DNA of 64,000 bases from Brooklawnia cerclae (GCF_011758645.1 NZ_JAAMOZ010000001.1:2790001-2854000), one strand, 5' to 3'; numbered from the stretch's first letter, positions 52,201 through 60,668 are shown. The notes: generated by a model from the sequence alone, not told the origin. Numbers and translations are program-made.

Positions 52201-52371
52201 GTCGTCGTCGACGCCACGGGCCTGCAGATTGGCACGAAGCAGAGCCTCCTCGATGTTCGAGTTACCCTCGCGGTCCTCCCACTTATCCAGGTACGAGTAC
52301 CCAAGCTGCTCCCGGAACAGCTTGACCACGCGATCCTGCGTCTTGCGCTCGATCTGACCTACGGTGCTCAT
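49264..52371 (-). CDS. hsdR: Type I restriction endonuclease subunit R
   Basis: Protein of 1035 aa, normal for HsdR. The N-terminal nuclease has RPDVVLYVNGIALGVVEFKR, which carries the PD-(D/E)xK residues. The helicase has Walker A HTQGSGKSLTM, DEAH-type motif II FVDEAHRTQSG and motif III GFTGTPLL, and a second RecA domain after ~residue 480. It translocates DNA and cuts unmodified DNA with HsdM and HsdS. It overlaps hsdS by 4 bp and the metalloprotease by 14 bp. Confidence 0.95.
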   Translation of the reverse strand: MSTVGQIERKTQDRVVKLFREQLGYSYLDKWEDREGNSNIEEALLRANLQARGVDDDLIGRALHVLRNEAAVGSNRSLYEANRKVYELLRYGVKVKRDVQSNFETVWLVDWAEPEANDFHIAEEVSIAGEHNKRPDVVLYVNGIALGVVEFKRSKVSVSEGIRQNIGNQRADFIRPFFSTVQLLFAGNDVEGLRYGVIETPEKYWLEWKEPQDSPVGADVAEPLDKAFVQMCSKERLLELVHDFVVFDSGVKKAARHNQYFGVKAAQARIAKREGGIVWHTQGSGKSLTMVWLAKWIREHQKAARVLIITDRTELDEQIEKVFGGVNEDIYRTTSGADLLSAINKSDPWLIGSLVHKFRGSDDDKDLDDAGEEFIAELHSRLPANFSPKGNLYIFVDEAHRTQSGKMHKAMKELLPGAMFIGFTGTPLLKADKATSIETFGSFIHTYKFDEAVADGVVLDLRYEARNVDQELKGAAQIDKKFEHWTQGMTDLSKARLKKRWGTMQKVFSAKSRADMIVQNILWDFDTQPRLVSGRGNAMLVGESIYQACKFYELFVAAGFKGKVAIVTSYVPNASDISKEDSGEGATEKLRQYDIYRQMLADYFGEPADRASTPEKVAQFEKEVKEKFIKEPGQMRLLIVVDKLLTGFDAPSATYLYIDKKMRDHGLFQAICRVNRLDGDDKTYGYIIDYRDLFNSLENAITDYTSGALDGYEKQDIEGLLKDRTDQAKKDLDEALERIRALCEPVAPPKGTLEYQHYFVADIPGDAEQIKANENKRVELYKSVASLVRTYGVLANDMETAGYTAAEAKQIKDEVAHYVAVRDEVELGAGENIDMKQFEAGMRSLLDTYIQADPVEDVAIFDKGLVELIVERGEGALDTLPAGIRKNPEAAAETIINNVRKTIVDEHAMNPKYYDSMSSLLDALILQAKQEALDYKEYLARLLELATKVGKKESDTVYPAWARTGAQKALVDFGFAPPELAIQVDTTVMTSKHHDWVGNKMKEKVVVRALHKILPDDFDRFDELFDLVRARDEYR

Positions 52372-53567
52372 GCGCTTGCCTCCGTTGGAACCAGCCTTGT
52401 GCGACCGGTCAGGAGCTCCTGCATCATGCTCTGCTTGATGTCGCGAGTGGCTTCGAGGCGACGCTCGAGGGCCGCGATCTCGGCGTCAGAACTCTGTAAA
52501 GCCAATCCGATCGCCGCCTGCTCATCGAGAGTTGGCAGCTCCAGTTCGTATCTAGACACGACTTTCCAATCGGAACGCGGCATGTGCGTGCCATAGGCAG
52601 TACTCGCCGCCTCAATAAAATCATCCTGTTCCACCACGTACCTCAAGAACGCGCTAATCGCGACTCCGGTCCGTGGTCGCAATGCCCAGATCTCCGTGGA
52701 AGCATACCCATCCCTGTCGGCAAGCCAGTATTTGCGTAGGTACGCACGAAGCTTTCCGAAGAGGACGTCGCCCTTCAGGAATCTGGTCTTCAGCGATACT
52801 GACGAAGCGAGATCGGAATCACCAATCAGACGACCTGTTCGGGCCGATATGTGTTCAAGTTCGACCACACGCCCGCTCGTCACGCTTGGATCCGAACGCT
52901 CCTTCGACGGGGTCGCAATGTCACCAAAGATGACCGGCGTCCACGCACCCGCAAACCCGGGCAGTCGCGTGCGACCAGTCAGGAGCTCCTGCATCATGCC
53001 CTGCTTGATGGCGCGCTTCTTGGCGATCAGTTCACGAAGTGAATAGATCAGACCATCTGCGTCGGTCAGCGCCTCAGCAATTGCATCCTGCTCACCAATT
53101 CTCGGCATAGGAATTTCAATCGACCCAACCTGCTGAAAGTTCAGGCCCTGACGATTGCCACCTGCCTGGAACGAGTCGATCTGGTCTTGTCCAATGCGTG
53201 AGTTCAGTACTGCGCACACGAAGTGCGGGTTCATGAGTCCGCCTCGAACGCGAATCTCGCACACATGCTGGTTCACATTGCCTCCATCAAGTTGTGCCGT
53301 GGCGACTGCAGAGCGCCCGATGGATGCACCAGTGATGTTCAGGAGTACGTCCCCCTCACGGACCTCGGTTGCCGGGAAGGTGTCGTGTGTTGCATCGTCG
53401 ATGTAGGCAAGGTCATCTAGGCGCAAGTCCCCCCAGCCGACATTTTGGCTTCGAATGAATGGCCTGCCAGTCGGTTGATAGACACTTGAGCCACCGCGAG
53501 GCGTAACTCCACTGCCGATTCGCGTAGTCACGTTCGCAAGCTTCGCTGTAGGAAGCCCAGACATCAC
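52368..53567 (-). CDS. hsdS: Type I restriction specificity subunit S
   Basis: Protein of 399 aa with two target-recognition domains. Each ends in a coiled-coil-type spacer: KRAIKQGMMQELLTGRTRLP in the middle and RDIKQSMMQELLTGRTRLVP at the C-terminus. The two spacers are nearly identical at the DNA level (52401-52440 and 52971-53010, 37 of 40 bases). The TRDs are less GC-rich than neighbours, as is common for exchanged hsdS parts. HsdS sets the sequence that HsdM methylates and HsdR guards. 4-bp overlaps on both sides. Confidence 0.95.
   Translation of the reverse strand: MMSGLPTAKLANVTTRIGSGVTPRGGSSVYQPTGRPFIRSQNVGWGDLRLDDLAYIDDATHDTFPATEVREGDVLLNITGASIGRSAVATAQLDGGNVNQHVCEIRVRGGLMNPHFVCAVLNSRIGQDQIDSFQAGGNRQGLNFQQVGSIEIPMPRIGEQDAIAEALTDADGLIYSLRELIAKKRAIKQGMMQELLTGRTRLPGFAGAWTPVIFGDIATPSKERSDPSVTSGRVVELEHISARTGRLIGDSDLASSVSLKTRFLKGDVLFGKLRAYLRKYWLADRDGYASTEIWALRPRTGVAISAFLRYVVEQDDFIEAASTAYGTHMPRSDWKVVSRYELELPTLDEQAAIGLALQSSDAEIAALERRLEATRDIKQSMMQELLTGRTRLVPTEASA
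52401..52440. repeat. hsdS spacer repeat, copy 1
   Basis: This 40-bp stretch encodes the KQSMMQELLTGRTR-type end and matches 52971-53010 in about 37 positions. It is the C-terminal spacer repeat of hsdS. Confidence 0.8.
52971..53010. repeat. hsdS spacer repeat, copy 2
   Basis: The central-spacer copy of the 40-bp repeat within hsdS. It could act as a homologous recombination site for exchanging half-genes. Confidence 0.8.
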
Positions 53568-55999
53568 CTAACCCCCATCACAGCCAGGTGTTCCGCGACC
53601 TTGGCGCTGAGCCGCTCAACCTCGGCATCAAGGTCGCCCACGGTCTCGGCGTAGCGATCGCCGAGCACGTCGAGTCGGTCGACCAGTTGGCGGATTAGGG
53701 CGTCCAGCTCGGCCTGGGCGCCGCGCACGAAGCGGGCTCCCCACTTGTCGTCGATGACCAGCGTGTGGATCTCGCCTGTCGAGAGCCTGCCGTACTGCTT
53801 GAGGGTGACTTCGTCGAGCTTGACCTGAGCGTCCCTGGCCGCCTTCTTCGCGTTGGCCTCAGCGTCGTAGAGCGCGATCAGCTCGACCAGCGCCTTCACC
53901 TCGTCGCTCTTCGGGTCCTCACGTTTGGCGATACGCAGGCGAGCAGCGGCGAGAGCCTTGCTGATCTTGTCGTCGTCCATGGCATCGGCGAGCAAGCCTT
54001 CCTCGCCCGAGTTCTCCTCGATGAACTCCTCGACAGCCTGGCCGGCGGCTTCAGCCGCGGCGTTGAGCTCCTCGAGCTTGGCTTTCTCGTCGGCGAAGTA
54101 GCGGTCCACGATCAGGGCCGGTGGAATCAGGTCCATCTTGTACTTGGTAGCGCTTCGGCCAGCTCCGACGATGAGGTCAGGTGTTTCTGAGAGCTTGCGC
54201 TCCTTGTTCTCGATCGCGGTGCGTGGCTTGGCCGCCTCGTCCCAGCCCGCGCTCATCACCAGTGCGACGTCGTCGTGCATGGTTTCGTTCCAGTAGCTCA
54301 TGAGCTGCTCGTACACGCCGTACTCGTCGATGAGCGGCTTCGGACGGAAGCGCTCAAGCAGGGTGTCGCCTAGCAGCGCGATCAGGGCATTCGGGCGGGT
54401 GCTACTAGAGATGTCGACCAGCTCGTCGTGGTGGACGTTCCACCAGTGCGTCACCGTGCCGGTCGTGGTGCTCGCGAAGGCCTCGTACTCCGGTGAGCCG
54501 GTGATCGTTGCCTGGATCTCGCTCTTGTCGACGGCAAGCTCCGAGTAACCAGGGCGTAGCGGCTTGAACAGCGTGCCACGCAGGCTCGGGAAGGCGTCCC
54601 AGTAGCGCTGCAGGGCATCGAGATCACGGTCCGGGATGCCGCCCTTGAGATGGGCGTGCAGGTCCTGGATGTCCTCAGGCTCCGAGCTGTCGATGTAGCG
54701 CGGGATGTTGAGGTTGTAGTCGTTCTTGGCGTCGGCGATCTCAGCGACCGGGACCATGCGCGAGTAGCGCTCGACCTCGGTCTGCTTGTTGAACACGTCG
54801 ATGATCTGGTGCATGTCGCGCGGGCGCAGACGGTTCTTGTTGCCGTCCTTCACAAAGCCCTTGCTGGCGTCGATCATGAAGATGCCAGTCCTGGCCTGGG
54901 CGTTCTCCTTGTCGAGCACGATGATGCAGGCCGGAATCCCGGTGCCGTAGAAGAGGTTCGCCGGCAGGCCGATGATCCCCTTGATGTAGCCCTTGCGGAT
55001 CAGGGCCTTGCGGATGGTCGCCTCCGCGTTGCCGCGGAACAGCACGCCGTGCGGCAAGATCACCGCACCCTTGCCGGTGCTCTTGAGGCTCTTGACCATG
55101 TGCAGCAGGAACGCGTAGTCGCCGTTCTTCTCCGGCGGGCGGCCGTAGCCGTCGAAGCGGCCGAACTCGTTCTCCAGACCGTTGGTCCAGCTCTTGACGC
55201 TGAACGGCGGGTTGGCGACGAGGAAGTCAAAGGTCTCCAGGCGGTCGCCGTCCCGGAACTTCGGGTCGACCAGCGTGTCACCCTGACGGACGTCGGCCGT
55301 CTCGTTGCCGTGCAGGATCATGTTCATCTTGGCCAGCGCCCAGGTGGCGTTGTCCTTCTCCTGGCCATAGATCGTCAGGCCGTGCGGCGCAGCGTCCGCG
55401 ACCTTGAGCAGCAACGAACCAGACCCACAGGTCGGGTCGTAGACAGTTGCCGACTTCGGCGTCCTTGGCTGGATACCGACGAGCTGGGCCATCACGCGCG
55501 AGACCTCAGCTGGCGTGTAGAACTGGCCTTTGCTCTTGCCCGACTCCGTCGCGAAGTGCCGCATCAAGTACTCGTAGGCGTCACCGAGTAGGTCGTCGCC
55601 CTCGGTTCTGGAACTCGAGAAGTCCAGGTCCTGGAAGATGCCGATCAGCTTGCTCAGCCGGTCGACCAATGCCTTGCCTTCACCAAGCTTGTTCGGGTCG
55701 TCGAAGTCGGCGTTGTTGATGACGCCGACGAGGTCGTTGGCGTCGGCGAGCCTGCGGATAGCCTTGTTAACCTGGTCACCGATGTCGCTCTTGCCCCGGA
55801 ACGAAACGAGGTCGTCGAACGACCCGCCCTCCGGCACATCGACGAGGCTGTCCGGGTCGGCCTTGGCCTTGTCAGAGACGTACTTCACGAAGAGCAGCGT
55901 CAGAACGTAGTCCTTGTACTGGCTGGCGTCCATGCCGCCACGAAGCTCGTCCGCTCCGGCCCAGAGCGAACTGTACAGATCTGACTTCTTGAGAGCCAT
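53564..55999 (-). CDS. hsdM: Type I restriction methyltransferase subunit M
   Basis: Protein of 811 aa, long for HsdM. It has the HsdM_N helical domain, SAM motif I TVYDPTCGSGSLLLKVADAA and the N6-adenine catalytic motif FDFLVANPPFSVKSW. The C-terminal ~300 residues, after the methylase fold, are helical with charged coiled coils and probably contact HsdS. ATG 55999 chosen because it lies right before ALKKSDLYSSLWAGADELRG, the conserved start; the frame to 56161 is antisense-like. It overlaps hsdS by 4 bp and is the first gene of the operon. Confidence 0.95.
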   Translation of the reverse strand: MALKKSDLYSSLWAGADELRGGMDASQYKDYVLTLLFVKYVSDKAKADPDSLVDVPEGGSFDDLVSFRGKSDIGDQVNKAIRRLADANDLVGVINNADFDDPNKLGEGKALVDRLSKLIGIFQDLDFSSSRTEGDDLLGDAYEYLMRHFATESGKSKGQFYTPAEVSRVMAQLVGIQPRTPKSATVYDPTCGSGSLLLKVADAAPHGLTIYGQEKDNATWALAKMNMILHGNETADVRQGDTLVDPKFRDGDRLETFDFLVANPPFSVKSWTNGLENEFGRFDGYGRPPEKNGDYAFLLHMVKSLKSTGKGAVILPHGVLFRGNAEATIRKALIRKGYIKGIIGLPANLFYGTGIPACIIVLDKENAQARTGIFMIDASKGFVKDGNKNRLRPRDMHQIIDVFNKQTEVERYSRMVPVAEIADAKNDYNLNIPRYIDSSEPEDIQDLHAHLKGGIPDRDLDALQRYWDAFPSLRGTLFKPLRPGYSELAVDKSEIQATITGSPEYEAFASTTTGTVTHWWNVHHDELVDISSSTRPNALIALLGDTLLERFRPKPLIDEYGVYEQLMSYWNETMHDDVALVMSAGWDEAAKPRTAIENKERKLSETPDLIVGAGRSATKYKMDLIPPALIVDRYFADEKAKLEELNAAAEAAGQAVEEFIEENSGEEGLLADAMDDDKISKALAAARLRIAKREDPKSDEVKALVELIALYDAEANAKKAARDAQVKLDEVTLKQYGRLSTGEIHTLVIDDKWGARFVRGAQAELDALIRQLVDRLDVLGDRYAETVGDLDAEVERLSAKVAEHLAVMGVR

Positions 56000-56182
56000 C
56001 GCTATGCCACCGCGCTCACTCTGAGAGTGACGAATGGGGGCATCGACAGCTGGCTCATGGGTAAGCGGATCTCCTTCATGGCTCCAACGCGCACACGGTT
56101 CTACAACCGCATCCCAACTTAGCGATGCAAGCCGGGGAGCGCTATTGAGGCCCGCCACCACTGTGCTGGGAGAACACGATAG

Positions 56183-56644
56183 CTATCCCAGACCAGCCAC
56201 TCTTTGCTTCACCAGCGCAACAAGGCCAGCTAGGTCGGCCGAGGACAGCGGCAACTCAAACCGGGTGGTGGTCTTCTCGCGCAACGGATCGGCGGGATCG
56301 ACTGGGTCGCCGTCACGAAACACGTCTACACCAATCCGGTCCATGAGCACATGGATGTTCTTCGACTTCGGATCCTGATCAAGAGTTTGCAGGCTCACAA
56401 CCACGATCACATCACCCCGGCGAGCCTCGACCCACAGCCAGCCAGACAAATCGAACGACGGCTCCAGGCGTCCACCACTCGTATAGCTCGTCAAACCGCG
56501 CCCAGCGTTGCCACGGTTCTTTACCTCGAAGCCCTCCGCCCGCAACGCCTCGACGACGCGACCCCGCTGATCGCGCCTGCTCTTCAGATACGCGGCCCTC
56601 GCCTCAAGGAACTGTTGACGCAGTTGGTCGCCTTCAAGCTTCAC
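56183..56644 (-). CDS. Hypothetical protein upstream of hsdM
   Basis: Protein of 153 aa, no family recognised. It begins VKLEGDQLRQQFLEARAAYL, then has a basic stretch and GWLWVEARRGDVIVVVSLQT and a predicted beta/alpha tail DLAGLVALVKQRV. The GTG at 56644 is preceded by AGGAGG at a 7-bp spacing; the ORF itself could begin at 56767 but those residues look non-coding. It is on the same strand as hsdM, 184 bp upstream, so it could be part of the restriction locus. Confidence 0.5.
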   Translation of the reverse strand: MKLEGDQLRQQFLEARAAYLKSRRDQRGRVVEALRAEGFEVKNRGNAGRGLTSYTSGGRLEPSFDLSGWLWVEARRGDVIVVVSLQTLDQDPKSKNIHVLMDRIGVDVFRDGDPVDPADPLREKTTTRFELPLSSADLAGLVALVKQRVAGLG

Positions 56645-56872
56645 CACTACCCCTCCTCGCAAAGCCGTACCTGCGTCGCAGGTACGGCGACGTTGGCCAG
56701 CGCACCTACTACGCCCGCGCTTTGTGACGACAGAGCGATTTTCCATACGAAACAGGGACCTTTGCAACTCACCATGAGGTCAGGCGAGCAGGCCCCGCAG
56801 CAAATCACCTAAGGCCTTCACACCAGGCAAACGTAAGTAACACTGCTTGCGAACGGGAACTTAAGAAAACTG
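56645..56872. other. No gene recognised
   Basis: Only short non-conserved frames between the hypothetical gene and tRNA-Ala. No clear promoter or terminator seen. Confidence 0.5.
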
Positions 56873-56945
56873 TGGAGCTAGGGGGATTCGAACCCCCGAC
56901 CTTCTCATTGCGAACGAGACGCGCTACCAACTGCGCTATAGCCCC
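56873..56945 (-). tRNA. tRNA-Ala(CGC)
   Basis: 73-nt cloverleaf on the minus strand: 7-bp acceptor stem GGGGCTA / TAGCTCC with the G3:U70 pair that marks alanine tRNAs, D-arm GCGC-AGTTGGTA-GCGC, anticodon loop TTCGCAA giving anticodon CGC, and T-arm GGGGG-TTCGAAT-CCCCC. The 3' CCA is not encoded (CAG follows the discriminator A). It may serve as an attachment site for integrating elements. Confidence 0.95.
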
Positions 56946-57008
56946 ATGCCGTGCGGCAACACCTGATGCTACACGACTTGCTCGGCGAGCCAAAAGCGGC
57001 GGGCGGCC

Positions 57009-57848
57009 TCACTCCCCCACAGCGCGCGGCATGTCGGGCAGTTCGTCCTGCTGGGCCTCGGGATCCTCGACGGCAGACGCCTGCTCGTCCTGGGCATCCT
57101 GTGGCGAGGCCTGCTCCGCGACGCCCGCGGGTGGCTGCTGATCCGCGGTCACGGGGACGCGCACCTCGCTGGAGGCCACCGGCGCGGCGAGGTCGATCGT
57201 CCGCACCGACCGTGGCAGCAGCGGACGAGAGGTGTAGGCCGTCGGCGTCACGGGGATCGGGTCCCACAGCGAGCCGATGGTGTCGGGTGAGTCCGACAGC
57301 CGGATCGAGCGCTCGGTCTCGTTGGCCGTCAGCGCGGTGGTCTCCTCGTCCGACCCCGGCGAGATGAGCACGGTCGGCTCGGCGCTGGTGCAGCTCACGC
57401 TGGCACGGCGCTCGGCGATCATCCGGTTGACGGTGACGGTGCTGATCCGACTCAGGATCAGGAAGACGAACAACAGCCCCACGGGGATGAGCGACCACGT
57501 GTGAGGAAGCGGCGCGAAGAACGGGATGATCGCGCCGATCACGACGAGGGAGAGGTGCACGACCAGACCCAGGCGACGGCGCTTCACGGCGATCTGCATC
57601 GCCCGTCGATGGTCGAACCGAGCGGCCCGGCGCATGAGCGGGGTCGACACGTCGGCGCCCGAATCGGTCAGGAACCCCTGACCGCCGAACCCGTCGCTAC
57701 CCCGCCGGACGACGTGCATCGAATCGGCGAAGCCGTCGATCGCGTCGTCGTCCAACTGTGCACCCTGGTCACGTCGTCCCAGGTACCAGGGAACCAGGTA
57801 CGCGATCCAGGCGACGACGATCGTCCCGAAGATCACCCCCGTAAGCAT
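57009..57848 (-). CDS. glpR: GlpR: membrane receptor of the MoeA-like protein Glp
   Basis: Protein of 279 aa. There is a first membrane helix at residues ~3-22 (TGVIFGTIVVAWIAYLVPWY), then a loop with RRDQGAQ, and two adjacent helices about residues 100-140 (RRRLGLVVHLSLVVIGAIIP, LIPVGLLFVFLILSRI). A long acidic C-terminal tail follows. This matches the actinobacterial GlpR, which binds the Glp (gephyrin-like) protein and FtsZ at the septum in Corynebacterium. Its neighbours glp and rimJ support that. Start ATG 57848 was chosen as it begins the helix directly. Confidence 0.85.
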   Translation of the reverse strand: MLTGVIFGTIVVAWIAYLVPWYLGRRDQGAQLDDDAIDGFADSMHVVRRGSDGFGGQGFLTDSGADVSTPLMRRAARFDHRRAMQIAVKRRRLGLVVHLSLVVIGAIIPFFAPLPHTWSLIPVGLLFVFLILSRISTVTVNRMIAERRASVSCTSAEPTVLISPGSDEETTALTANETERSIRLSDSPDTIGSLWDPIPVTPTAYTSRPLLPRSVRTIDLAAPVASSEVRVPVTADQQPPAGVAEQASPQDAQDEQASAVEDPEAQQDELPDMPRAVGE

Positions 57849-57909
57849 GCACTCAACGTACGGGCGAACCACATCGTTGTGATTCAGGCGCGCCGCCGGT
57901 GGCGGGCAA

Positions 57910-58659
57910 TCAGCCGGCAGCGAATTCGCCGCCCGTGCCGAACGGCGTTCCGCCGCTTCTCCCGATCACCGGGAGCGGCCGTCCGTCCAGGTACCGATCG
58001 AGCAACCCGCCGGGCACCTCCTCCGCGTTCAACGCGAAGATCCGGTGATCGCGCCAGTCACCGTCGATGTGCAGGAACGCGGGACGCAGCCCCTCCTCGC
58101 GGAAACCGAGTTTCTCGACCACGCGCAGGCTGGGCCGGTTCTCGGGACGGATGGCGATCTCGACACGGTGCAGCCGCAGCACCTGCCACAGGTAGTCGCA
58201 GGCCAGGGCGACCGCCACCGGGGTCAGGCCGCGACCGGCGTAGTGCCGGTCGATCCAGTAGCCGATCGTGGCCGAACGGGCCGATCCGAGGACGATGTTC
58301 GCCACCGTCAGCTGCCCCATCAGGCGTGTCCGGTCGGGCGGGCGGGGATCGGAGGGCCAGTCGGGATCGATCGCCATCCCCCAGGGGATGAGCGTGCCCG
58401 CCCGCCCCTGTTGGTTCGTCTGGCGTAGCCAGCGGTCGAAGGGCAGCGGACGCGTCGTCGTGGCGGGCGGCATGGTGGCATCCCATTCACGCGTCCAGAA
58501 GTAGTTGGACGCCCGCAACGCGTCCCAGATGATCGCCTCGTGCTTGCCGATCGGGCGCAGCACCAGCGCCCCGGCCCGCAGGACCACGGGCCAGGAATGA
58601 TGCTCGGGCCAGACGACGCCCTCGGGAACCCGGTGAGGTCCGGATCCGGAACTCGGCAC
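57910..58659 (-). CDS. rimJ: GNAT acetyltransferase (RimJ-like)
   Basis: Protein of 249 aa. It has an N-terminal segment and a GNAT fold with RSATIGYWIDRHYAGRGLTP, then VALACDYLWQVLRLHRVEIA and NRPSLRVVEKLGFREEGLRP, the last being the acetyl-CoA/acceptor region of RimJ/RimL. Starts at GTG 58659, 1 bp after the glp stop; the ATG at 58689 would overlap glp more. The RimJ-like gene occurs with glp and glpR in related genomes. Its substrate is not known. Confidence 0.85.
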   Translation of the reverse strand: MPSSGSGPHRVPEGVVWPEHHSWPVVLRAGALVLRPIGKHEAIIWDALRASNYFWTREWDATMPPATTTRPLPFDRWLRQTNQQGRAGTLIPWGMAIDPDWPSDPRPPDRTRLMGQLTVANIVLGSARSATIGYWIDRHYAGRGLTPVAVALACDYLWQVLRLHRVEIAIRPENRPSLRVVEKLGFREEGLRPAFLHIDGDWRDHRIFALNAEEVPGGLLDRYLDGRPLPVIGRSGGTPFGTGGEFAAG

Positions 58660-58660
58660 G

Positions 58661-59926
58661 TCAGTCGGCCAGCAACCAGCAGCCGACACGTTCGCCCAAC
58701 CCCACCGAGGTCGTCGCCTCGGGAAGCACGACGACGGCGTCGGCGGCCACGAGATCGGCCAGACGCGGGTTGTCGGGCCGCCCGATCGGGACGACGACCT
58801 TCTCGCCCGACTGCTCCCGCACGGTGCCGAACCGCAGGTCGAACAGGCCGCGCGAGCTGGACAGCTCGCCCCCGACCAGGCAACTCACCTGCTCCCGCTG
58901 CACGACCGGGGTGCCCATGAGCTTGCGGACGAGCGGGCGGACGAAGACCTGGTAGTCGGCGTAGGCGGCCACGGGATCGTCCGGGAGCATCACCATGGGG
59001 ATCTCGTCCTCGCCGATCAACCCGAACCCGATGCGCCCACCCGGCGACATCAGCACGCTCGCCATGTCGGTGGGCCCCATGGTGGACACCACCCGCGGAA
59101 GCTGTGCCTGCCCGTCCAGCGCCCCGGTGGCGACCACGATGTCGGCGCGGATCAACTGGTCGCTGATCAGGTCGTGCAGTTCGCGGTCGGTGCCCGTGGC
59201 CAGCCCGACGCGCCAGACCTGTGCCCCGTCGGCCTTGGCCGCGGCCGCCAGCAGGTGCGAGTCGACGTCGGCCGGATCGGAATCCGCGTCGGCCAGGCTG
59301 AGGACGACGACCCTCGGCCGGGGACGCGCGAGCACCCGGTCGACGCCCGCCATCGCCAACAGGGCGCTGCGGCGGGCATCGAGCCGCTCACCCGAGCGCA
59401 TGAGGGGAACACCCGCCCTGACCTCCGACCCGGCCCTGCGGACGAAGTCGCCCGGCGCCACCGGCCGTTCGACGGTCAGCACCGTGCCCTCCAGGACCGC
59501 CCGGCCGGCGGGGACGACGGCGTCCGCCCCCTCCGGGAGCACCTGGCCACTGCGCACCCGCACGGCCGCGCTCACCTTCGCGACGCGGTCGTCGTCCCGC
59601 AGCCGCAACGTGATGGGGCTGCTCGCATCGGCCCCCTCCAGGTCGCTGGACCTCACCGCGTATCCGTCGACCGCCACCAGGTCGTCGATCGGCTGGAACG
59701 TGTCGGCCACGATGTCCTCGCACACCGCCGTGCCCCAGGCATCGAGCAGGTACATGCCGAACGCCGGCAGCGGCTGGACCAGCGAGAGCAGGTACTTCTG
59801 CTGATCGCCGACCACGCGTCGTCCCGCATGATCGGACGGAGGCGGGGGCGGCAGGACGGGGGCGGGGGCGACCTCGACGGGCTCGACCACCGTGGTCTCC
59901 GCGGGGCGACGTTTGAACAGACCCAT
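58661..59926 (-). CDS. glp: Glp: MoeA-like, gephyrin-related protein (cell-division partner)
   Basis: Protein of 421 aa with MoeA domain order (N-terminal beta-barrel, MoCF-biosynth, C-terminal). The start MGLFKRRP and a Pro-rich segment precede the MoeA homology (PIDDLVAVDGYAVRSSDLEG, and the MoaB-like region near 250-310). Two canonical elements are altered: the GGxSxGxxD-type motif reads TGALDGQAQLPRV, and the GNP of MoeA reads PDDPVAAY. So molybdopterin chemistry may be lost, consistent with the actinobacterial Glp that binds FtsZ. ATG 59926. Confidence 0.85.
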   Translation of the reverse strand: MGLFKRRPAETTVVEPVEVAPAPVLPPPPPSDHAGRRVVGDQQKYLLSLVQPLPAFGMYLLDAWGTAVCEDIVADTFQPIDDLVAVDGYAVRSSDLEGADASSPITLRLRDDDRVAKVSAAVRVRSGQVLPEGADAVVPAGRAVLEGTVLTVERPVAPGDFVRRAGSEVRAGVPLMRSGERLDARRSALLAMAGVDRVLARPRPRVVVLSLADADSDPADVDSHLLAAAAKADGAQVWRVGLATGTDRELHDLISDQLIRADIVVATGALDGQAQLPRVVSTMGPTDMASVLMSPGGRIGFGLIGEDEIPMVMLPDDPVAAYADYQVFVRPLVRKLMGTPVVQREQVSCLVGGELSSSRGLFDLRFGTVREQSGEKVVVPIGRPDNPRLADLVAADAVVVLPEATTSVGLGERVGCWLLAD

Positions 59927-59943
59927 GCCCCTACGATAAGCGA

Positions 59944-60600
59944 GTGGCTTCCCCCGACCCTGTTTGCCCGACCGCGCGCCTCGAGATTCGCGAGCGCAGC
60001 ACACGCGGCCGGGCATCGCGCACCGAGCGACAGCGGCGCGACGACGACCGCGCCCGCGACGTCCTCGCACTGGCGCTGGTCGAGCGGCTGACCTCCGGTC
60101 GCAGGGACGCGGCCGTCTCCTGTTACCTGTCGGCCGGCACCGAGCCCGGCACCTCGCTCCTGGTGGACGCGCTCGCCGCGTCGGGGCATCCCGTCCTGGT
60201 CCCCAGGCTCGGGCCCCTGCCCGACGGCACCCGGCGTGGTGGACCCGACTGGGCCTGGTACGCCGGACGCGAGGATCTGCGGCCCGGCCTGTTCGGCATC
60301 CCCGAGCCCTCCGCGGACGGGCTCGGGCCCGATGCCCTGTCGCAGGCGATCGTCGTCGTGGCCTCGGCGCTACGCGCGGGCACCGACGGCAGCCGGCTGG
60401 GCACCGGCGGCGGCTGGTACGACCGGGCGCTCGTCCACGCGGCCGCCGGCACGCCGGTGATCGTCCTGCTCAACGACGACGAGATCGAGTCCGTGCCGCA
60501 GGCGCCGCACGACCGGCCGATCGACTGGATCGTCACCCCGACGCGCACCGTCCGCTGCCATCCGCGATTCGGACCCCCCACCGAGGCGGAGTACCATTAG
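59944..60600 (+). CDS. 5-formyltetrahydrofolate cyclo-ligase
   Basis: Protein of 218 aa (5-FCL family, MTHFS). The C-terminal signature GTDGSRLGTGGGWYDRALVH is intact, and the N-terminal RRDDDRARDVLALALVERLT and SCYLSAGTEPGTSLLVDALA are typical. It makes 5,10-methenyl-THF from 5-formyl-THF using ATP. GTG 59944 is 7 bp after TACGAT (-10-like at 59932), so the mRNA is probably leaderless. It diverges from glp with a 17-bp gap. Confidence 0.93.
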   Translation: MASPDPVCPTARLEIRERSTRGRASRTERQRRDDDRARDVLALALVERLTSGRRDAAVSCYLSAGTEPGTSLLVDALAASGHPVLVPRLGPLPDGTRRGGPDWAWYAGREDLRPGLFGIPEPSADGLGPDALSQAIVVVASALRAGTDGSRLGTGGGWYDRALVHAAAGTPVIVLLNDDEIESVPQAPHDRPIDWIVTPTRTVRCHPRFGPPTEAEYH

Positions 60601-60668
60601 CAATCGGGACTCGAGAGTGCCACCGCCCTCCCCGCGATCACACCGATCACACCAGCGAAAGCAGACCC

